Below, one piece after another: positions 60,501 through 64,000 of a stretch of 64,000 nucleotides of DNA (positions are counted from its first letter, which is position 1; every line of letters begins with the position of its first letter). The position numbers and the translations under genes are program-made. The stretch lies in contig OZ022259.1 in NCBI GenBank assembly GCA_963978905.1, forward strand, positions 32,732,343-32,796,342. Direction: 5' to 3'. The DNA is from Trichostrongylus colubriformis. Taxonomy: Eukaryota; Nematoda; Chromadorea; Rhabditida; Trichostrongylidae. A model generated the notes under the pieces. That model searched no databases and was not told the origin of the DNA. It was given only the letters and a program-made list of their open reading frames with translations.

Positions 60501-62567
60501 CGGTGGGAAAAAAGTGTTATTTCTAGGTTTTGAGTCTAGGAGGGAGGAATTTTCATGGAATTCTTTTCTCACTTCCATGCTACGAAACACCTTGACTTTC
60601 ATATTGCACATCTTTTCATACTCGCCTGCACTACCCCTATTACTGCTTTTAGAACGAGTACAGACTGCACATCTGTTCAGTCGTGCTTTTTCTCCTCATG
60701 GTTAACACTATGGTAAAGGGTATTTAGTTTAGTTATAGGATCAGACGAGGTCGCAGTTTTACAACGAGGTACACACGATAGATGCGAGTTGAAAAAAGAA
60801 AAACTGTCAATAAACCACTCCCATTAAAATGAGCCACGCGCGGGTAGCGATACTTTCTGTGGTAAATCTTTCAGAACTTGCGCAGCGCTCCCTGAAGAAT
60901 CACTTTGGCGTAAAGTGCGAATCGTGCTTCCAGCAAGACCGTAACTCGTAATTCCGAGAGAGTTTTGAGCGTTCTTGGTTTAGCTGCTACCTTTTTTATT
61001 TCTCCTTGTCCCAGAAATATAAAAGCCCTCTTCTATTTCGGGAAGTTGAGAGTGGGAGCGATCTCTGAAAAGTATTTATTTGAAAATAGGCTTGGTTTCC
61101 ATTTCACTAAATGAATTCATTAACAAAGAACACCTGGAAAGTGTTAGGCTGGTTTATATTTAATGAGGCTTTTCATTGTTGCGTTTTTCTGTAGTGGAGA
61201 TTGACGCTTTGATAACTGCCAAATGGGAATCAGTTCTTCACTTCGATGGTGAGAACGCATCTGAATAATCGTTCAAACACGTTTTGCTCAATTTATTCTT
61301 GTCTTTGCTGAATAAAATTGTTGTAAAAAGCCGCATTAATTGTGCACAACCCAAAAGTCTCCTTTCAGGGTCGAAAACAAATTCGAATTTCCGCTGGATG
61401 GCGTCTTCCGACTGCTTCTTCGAGATCAAGCAGTTAAACATCAAAAACAAATCTCCATAGTACGTTTCGTTGCGCCATTTCCGACGAGAAAAATTAATTC
61501 CCACGTGAGATTTTGTTATCCGTGGTTTTGCATTTTTTCAAGAATATCATTTCTCTACTGATAACTGAGTAATCGACTATAAGAGCCGCTTCGATGGGTC
61601 AGTCATCTCTATTTCAGCTCCTTGTAAGCACACGAATTCAAAAAATAGGCACTATTTACCCGGAGCTACCCCGTTGCTTCTTCAACCGATGTGGTCGCAG
61701 AAGTGATTTTTGGAAAACCTTTCGATTTATATGCAAACTTCTACTCAGGGATATTTCGACCTGTAGAACACGAGTATGATATTCGTTTGGCGCGAAAATG
61801 CTTGGGGTCTGCGCCATAGGCGCCGGTGCCAAAATGGCGTAAATCACCAAACTAGCTCAAAATTTGTCGCAAGGGGTTTTTCGACTCGTAGGACACGATC
61901 ATGACATTCGTTCGGCAGAAAACTGTCTGCGCCATAGGCGCCGGTGCCAATGCTCCATATCGCGATCTTAGTTAAGGATAAAAGAGAAAAAGCATTAAAG
62001 GTTTACCATGATTCTTCCTGTTATTCTCCATGAATGTGATGTGTATTGAGTATGATATTCTTACTCAGAAGTCAAACTACTCGTTAGGCGTCCCCCCGCA
62101 GACGTCAAGCGGTTTCGCGCCGAACGAATGTCATATTCGTGTTCTACGAGTAGAATGACCCCCGGGGTAGAAGTTTGCAGCCACATCGAAAAGTTTTCCA
62201 AAAATCACGTCTTCGACCGCATCGGTTGGAGAGGTAGTGGGTAGCTCTGGGTTGATAGTGTCAAAAAATATTGTTTAATCATCAATCATAAGCTGTAGTA
62301 CTGGAGGTTTTGTCATACATGATTCAAGGGAGACACATAACGAAAATCAAAACTGAATTTTTCCTACAATTTTCAATTCTCTCTATACTATAATATAGCG
62401 TATGCGGCCGATAGTGCGAAGGGTGTGTGGAGGGAGACAGAGGTTGTGAAGTGACCGGTGGCGCCAGCTTCCATCAATATGGAGCGGAGATCAAATCTCA
62501 TCAGTGCTCATTCAGACCGACCAAGCTTTCCATCCCTCCGTATTGGTCTCAGGCTTGTCTGGGATGA
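48391..62567 (+). CDS. Sphingomyelin synthase family protein (multi-exon gene)
   Basis: Predicted to transfer a phosphocholine or phosphoethanolamine head group from a phospholipid to ceramide in Golgi or plasma membrane. Exons: 48391-48536, 48707-48826, 51727-51941, 52514-52614, 56581-56637, 59237-59403, 59655-59771, and tentatively 62516-62567. All junctions are GT-AG and phases agree, giving ~324 residues (family usually 330-420). Seen in order: first membrane segment ~60-81, family motif PLPD (91-94), ARRFLFIGATLYAFRSITL (motif D2, ~135-153), CGDMLFSGHT (D3, 201-210) and HYTIDIFIAY (D4, 252-261). The triad His209/His252/Asp256 is intact with family spacing 43 and 4. There is no SAM domain, unlike SMS1 and SMSr. 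Position 251 is Thr, where vertebrate paralogues have Asp or Glu. Confidence 0.88.
48707..48826 (+). CDS. Synthase exon 2 (first membrane segment)
   Basis: Acceptor TTTTCGTCAG, donor AAG|GTATTA, phase 1-nt start and 2-nt end. Contains ITKWLFLFVYFIVAGLCNWA and VVAYTHDFGS, corresponding to the family's first membrane helix and the loop before PLPD. An alternative acceptor at 48662 (TCTTTCAG) stays in frame but does not fit the phase of exon 1. Confidence 0.75.
49210..51110. mobile_element. Older GGCTGCGTTCAT MITE split by an insertion (intron 2)
   Basis: Left remnant 49212-49331 (CTGCGTTAATACCCAACTGA) and right remnant 50953-51110 (CCGTTAGGTTGGGCATGAAC then GCAGCC) match the ends of 46779-47042. 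Shared interior pieces include ATCGAGAAAATGAGCG. The 1615-bp element in between was inserted later. Confidence 0.75.
49335..50949. mobile_element. PIF/Harbinger-like foldback with GCGTTTTT arrays
   Basis: Termini GGCAGCGTTCATAGTTTTGG and the exact inverse are flanked by TAA on both sides (49332-49334 and 50950-50952). A 3-bp TAA duplication is the PIF/Harbinger signature. Each arm alternates GCGTTTTT octamer pairs with GTGGAAA and TAGATACGTATCGAT segments, repeated several times (49350-49530; 50530-50935). The middle is unique and non-coding. It lies within intron 2 of the synthase gene. Confidence 0.88.
51111..51726. other. Rest of intron 2
   Basis: Non-coding intron sequence ending in the GTTTTCAG acceptor. 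No repeat recognised. Confidence 0.5.
51727..51941 (+). CDS. Synthase exon 3 (PLPD and RRF motifs)
   Basis: Acceptor GTTTTCAG, donor CCAG|GTTTGT, 215 nt. Codes QPLPDILFSLFPEQEW, a membrane helix, FHQSRAIVARRFLFIGATL and FRSITLIITQLPP. These align with the D1 and D2 conserved blocks of sphingomyelin synthases. This exon is diagnostic. Confidence 0.9.
52514..52614 (+). CDS. Synthase exon 4 (lumenal loop region)
   Basis: Acceptor ACACTTCAG, 101 nt, donor GTTGCT (weak but GT). Codes GYENNTMRCREQVNLTFS and VVEQAIRAGFQ. It occupies the place of the family's H-x-x-C-x-P loop and amphipathic segment. Phase agrees with both neighbours. Similarity alone is weak. Confidence 0.7.
52888..53650. mobile_element. 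TIR element carrying a TATA box (intron 4)
   Basis: The 26-bp inverted ends are GTAGCCATCGCACAAATAAA continuing AGCAAT at left, and the exact inverse ending GATGGCTAC at right. Inside the left end a GC-rich block (CCCCGCCCCC) precedes CTATAAAAGG at 52977-52986. The downstream 600 bp are GC-rich, unlike the host intron. AATAAA occurs near the right end (53575-53580). A promoter-to-polyA layout with short inverted ends could fit a solo LTR within a MITE, or a non-autonomous element with its own promoter. Unresolved. Confidence 0.65.
53765..53896. mobile_element. Short TA MITE (CAGTCCATTTCC ends), 132 bp
   Basis: Flanked by TA (53763-53764 and 53897-53898). A nearly continuous hairpin: GGCTGGCAGGCGAGGCCTAC pairs with GTAGGCCACGCCCTGCCAGC. 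It is the best preserved member of the family also seen at 1054-1917 and 47085-47258. Lies in intron 4. Confidence 0.9.
53899..54445. other. Intron 4 sequence, nothing recognised
   Basis: T-rich near 54080-54105. No gene or repeat recognised. Confidence 0.4.
54446..54951. mobile_element. 506-bp element with 22-bp inverted ends
   Basis: Perfect inverted termini GATTAAAGGCACTTTCCGCG continuing AT. The interior is non-palindromic, with a GC-rich block at 54770-54900. No coding similarity. Superfamily unknown. In intron 4. Confidence 0.8.
54952..55982. other. Intron 4 sequence, nothing recognised
   Basis: A short GC-rich patch occurs at 55440-55495 and a poly-C run at about 55829-55838. No gene recognised. 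Confidence 0.4.
55983..56040. mobile_element. Fragment of MITE family D
   Basis: GATGCCGCG...TGACATAAGGCTACATACCC resembles the terminal region of the elements at 23246-23486 and 34171-34410. Only one end is present. Confidence 0.45.
56581..56637 (+). CDS. Synthase exon 5 (CGD...SGHT catalytic motif)
   Basis: Acceptor TTGTTGCAG, donor GTGAGA, 57 nt in phase 0. Codes DKTKMICGDMLFSGHTLTM. The His of SGHT is the first catalytic residue. It is a very small exon between ~4-kb and ~2.6-kb introns and would be easy to miss in automated annotation. Confidence 0.92.
56802..57642 (+). mobile_element. Tandem-repeat-bearing element with CAGAC/TATATA tail (intron 5)
   Basis: Begins like the element at 40268 (ACCAGTTGTCTGGCGTACAC, then TACTGTGCGCG). 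It contains two ~300-bp direct repeats (about 57048 onward and 57346 onward), each with GCTCCGCCCATTGTGCC, CAATTTTCGGTCTG, TTGGTCCATGTGTG and CCATGCCCTACCCATCC. It ends in ATTTCGTGACACACAGACGT and TTTAAATATATA. No coding capacity. The layout recalls non-autonomous Helitron/Helentron-type elements with central tandem repeats, but ends have not been proven. Confidence 0.7.
57645..59010. mobile_element. 1366-bp mariner-derived palindrome (intron 5)
   Basis: Flanked by TA (57643-57644 and 59011-59012). The ends TTGGGTTGAGTAATAAGTCC and inverse TTGGGTTGAGGAATAAGTCC continue into CCGCGGTTTTT, typical of mariner termini. The two ~670-bp arms mirror each other up to a centre at about 58330. Each arm has four AGAGC-loop-GCTCT mini-hairpins (near 57737, 57903, 58072 and 58220; mirrored near 58419, 58564, 58730 and 58897), spaced ~145-170 bp. 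No transposase. The right end lies only ~225 bp before exon 6 of the synthase. Confidence 0.92.
59237..59403 (+). CDS. Synthase exon 6 (HYTID catalytic motif)
   Basis: Acceptor GGTTCTTCAG, donor TTCG|GTACGT. Codes VTSALCVAYYLPARW, a membrane helix (WIPIFFAVIGMTCLII), then SRTHYTIDIFIAYWLSNFVF with the second catalytic His and Asp. Reading through the donor would give a short alternative end at 59422 (YVNYE then stop). Confidence 0.92.
59655..59771 (+). CDS. Synthase exon 7 (C-terminal cytosolic region)
   Basis: Acceptor TTTAATTCAG, donor GGAG|GTTAGT. Codes TYHAFCEVDIFMERKKSVL, then YGLWMLRIVEWLEDDIVPG. It aligns with the family's YHxxAN...FFE-NV-G-VP stretch after the last membrane helix. 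Confidence 0.85.
59772..61649. other. Intron 7 sequence (or 3' flank), nothing certain
   Basis: 60265-60285 reads TTTCGTCCAACCTAATATAG, like a mariner right terminus, with possible transposase-like sequence just upstream (60120-60260), but no left end was found. At 60370-60395 lies another GGCGAAATTTCC-type motif. No host gene recognised. Confidence 0.35.
61650..62263. mobile_element. 614-bp TIR element with ~145-bp arms
   Basis: The left arm (ACTATTTACCCGGAGCTACC, then GTGATTTTTGGAAAACC and GTAGAACACGAGTATGA) pairs with the right arm (mirror, ending GGGTTGATAGTGTC). The interior repeats GCGCCATAGGCGCCGGTGCC at about 61813 and 61930, and GAC(A/T)TTCGTTCGGC-type blocks. No coding capacity. 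Confidence 0.8.
62516..62567 (+). CDS. Candidate synthase last exon
   Basis: Acceptor GCTCATTCAG, the phase fits exon 7 (2 + 1 nt), and it gives PTKLSIPPYWSQACLG then stop. Family members end near a Trp-Pro-rich tail after the VP motif, which this loosely recalls. No other candidate in the window fits better, but the evidence is thin. Confidence 0.35.
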
Positions 62568-62614
62568 TAACAAGCACTGACTTGTACATCGGCTGGCCCC
62601 TGCAAGTCATTGTA

Positions 62615-63382
62615 TTAGGTGTACGCAGAATAAATCGCCTAAACAGACAACTTTTCTCCAACGCCATAACTTCGCTCAGACGTAACTTTATTTGTCAAAA
62701 TAAAAGCCATTTGAATCCACACAACTTTGCCAACGATCTGGTATAGAAAATATGCCATCATAATAAAATTCTGGAGTGCGATAATCAGTAATGTCAACAA
62801 TGACATTATCAACCTGCATCGTATCGGCGAACTCCTTCTGACGCAAGTTTGCATCTAAAACCCGGAAAAAGTGGTAATCCGTTGGGAATAGGTGTGGGTA
62901 ATAAGGGGGTTGAGGGAGAGTCTCGATGCCTTACTATATAAGTTTTTGCCGAGTAACTTCTGTTTTTCAGCGCCGGCTTCAGTTTTTGCAACTTTTCATA
63001 CATCAGAACCAAATCACGGCAATAGGACTCTGCTGTGATGGTCTGACCAGGTTGCAGCAGGCTAAAGTGGGTCACGCGTTTACAACACCACCAACAGTGA
63101 GCATCCTTGATGGCTCATCTTGAAGATCAAAGTCTCCAGAAGCAAACCTTGCAAATCGACCGCGCACGGTTCCTGTGGCAAAGGACTTTTAGCCCCACAC
63201 ACGGCTGAGGTTCGAACTGGCTTCGGCCGCGGAGTGATCCCGCGGAGCCGCTACTAAAGGAAGTGTTGATTGAAAAGGGCTGAGCATGACTTGCAAGATG
63301 GTGAATTCAAATTGGCTCGAGCTGTGAATTAGCGCCGAAAAAGGCTCATCATGGAACGGCTATTTATTCCGCATACACCTGA
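62615..63382 (-). mobile_element. Internally deleted mariner, 768 bp
   Basis: Flanked by TA (62613-62614 and 63383-63384). The ends TTAGGTGTACGCAGAATAAA and TCAGGTGTATGCGGAATAAA resemble Mos1-type mariner termini (TCAGGTGTAC). Coding is on the minus strand. Confidence 0.88.
62705..63150 (-). pseudogene. Mariner transposase remnant
   Basis: In order on the minus strand: FDLQDEPSRMLTV-like N-terminal linker (~63120), a join to VTHFSLLQPGQTITAESYCR and LVLMYEKLQKLKPALKNR (63075 on), then a deletion past the HDNARPH region. It resumes at DYHFFRVLDANLRQKEFAD and ends FYYDGIF, IPDRWQSCVDSNGFYFDK then stop. The first and second catalytic Asp regions are missing. Frameshifts present. Confidence 0.85.
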
Positions 63383-63384
63383 TA

Positions 63385-63916
63385 CGAGTCTAATCGCACT
63401 CACCTTCTACCACAATCCCTCGGGAAATTAGAATGCGTGGCCACCTCAGCAAGGAATCGATTAGCGCCGAAATTTCTAAACTTCATTCGGTCAGTTGTGC
63501 TTGAGAAGATTCACTGGAAGCTTTCATGGGTATCATAAAAAATGAGTAATGTAGACGCGTGAATAGGGAACAGCATCCCGTGCGCGGCGGTACCCACGCG
63601 AAGACGCGTCCTGGTCTAACGTCTCACACCTATCATGGGACTTGCAAGCAAGAAAATGGTGGTAGAGCAACTCCATAAAAGCCGGCATGCTGTTAACCTC
63701 ATGATTATGATTCTTCTACTCTATACTGATTGTGAACCCCACCAGATTTGAAACTTCCTGGAGAATCCTTGATTTTTTCGGTGTTCACGGGTTACCAGAA
63801 TGGATGGAAAGACCGCGACTTGCGTGATACATCGTAAAAAACCACCGACAAGTGTCATTGCCTTTAAGTTATTTTTCTTTGATAACATTTGTTTTATGGA
63901 ATGGTAACACGAATAA
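63385..63916. other. Non-coding, no gene recognised
   Basis: No recognisable gene or repeat. Confidence 0.35.
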
Positions 63917-63918
63917 TA

Positions 63919-64000
63919 TTAGGTTGTTCCCGAAGTCCTCGAGGATTTTTCTGATCATCACTTTTTATTTTCATATTATTTTATCAATCAGGCAACCACG
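63919..64000 (-). mobile_element. Mariner terminus, cut by window end
   Basis: After TA (63917-63918), TTAGGTTGTTCCCGAAGTCC then ATCATCACTTTTTATT. This matches the reverse complement of the 3' end of the mariner at 29776-30616 (ATCATCACTTTTTATT is shared). It is presumably the 3' end of an element whose transposase reads on the minus strand beyond the window. Confidence 0.7.

Overview
This window looks like nuclear DNA from a nematode, most likely a clade V (strongylid/hookworm-like) species. The evidence is the short pyrimidine-plus-TTTCAG-type splice acceptors, an apparent trans-splice acceptor 5 nt before a start codon, and a dense load of Tc1-, Tc3- and mariner-type transposons and small inverted-repeat elements (MITEs) in AT-rich sequence. 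Species assignment is inference. I saw no bacterial operons, rRNA, convincing tRNA or CRISPR.

One host gene can be reconstructed with confidence. It is a sphingomyelin-synthase-family gene on the + strand, 48391 to about 62567, with eight proposed exons (48391-48536, 48707-48826, 51727-51941, 52514-52614, 56581-56637, 59237-59403, 59655-59771 and, less surely, 62516-62567). All splice phases fit, giving about 324 residues. The catalytic triad is His209, His252 and Asp256, with the 43- and 4-residue spacing known for this family. The long introns are full of transposon debris.

Layout. From 0 to 9.4 kb there is mostly non-coding DNA with palindromic MITEs (769-964; a nested pair at 1054-1917; GC-rich hairpins at 3276 and 3752; 4799) and a mariner-derived foldback element (6189-7142). 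A Tc1-like element lies at 9443-10992, with doubled transposase-binding sites and a broken transposase. From 12.5 to 24.3 kb are further inverted-repeat families, including a Mutator-like hairpin at 21034-21262. A Tc3-like element with ~560-bp inverted arms occupies 25473-27049. A mariner relic lies at 29776-30616. From 32.6 to 39 kb are more MITEs and a nearly perfect 210-bp inverted duplication (35227-35807). A deleted mariner lies at 39355-40226.

From about 41.04 to 45.99 kb is a satellite array. Its 576-bp higher-order unit consists of four ~144-bp monomers, each with a cluster of TTATC (GATAA) motifs spaced 10 bp apart. It ends in an AC microsatellite tail. The tail, and a sequence at 40268, match the two ends of a smaller tandem-repeat element at 56802-57642, so the array may have grown inside a transposon.

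From 46.8 kb to the end are MITEs and nested elements in and around the synthase gene, a 1366-bp mariner-derived palindrome (57645-59010), a deleted mariner on the minus strand (62615-63382), and the start of another mariner cut by the window end (63919). Apart from the synthase, every protein similarity I recognised is a decayed transposase.
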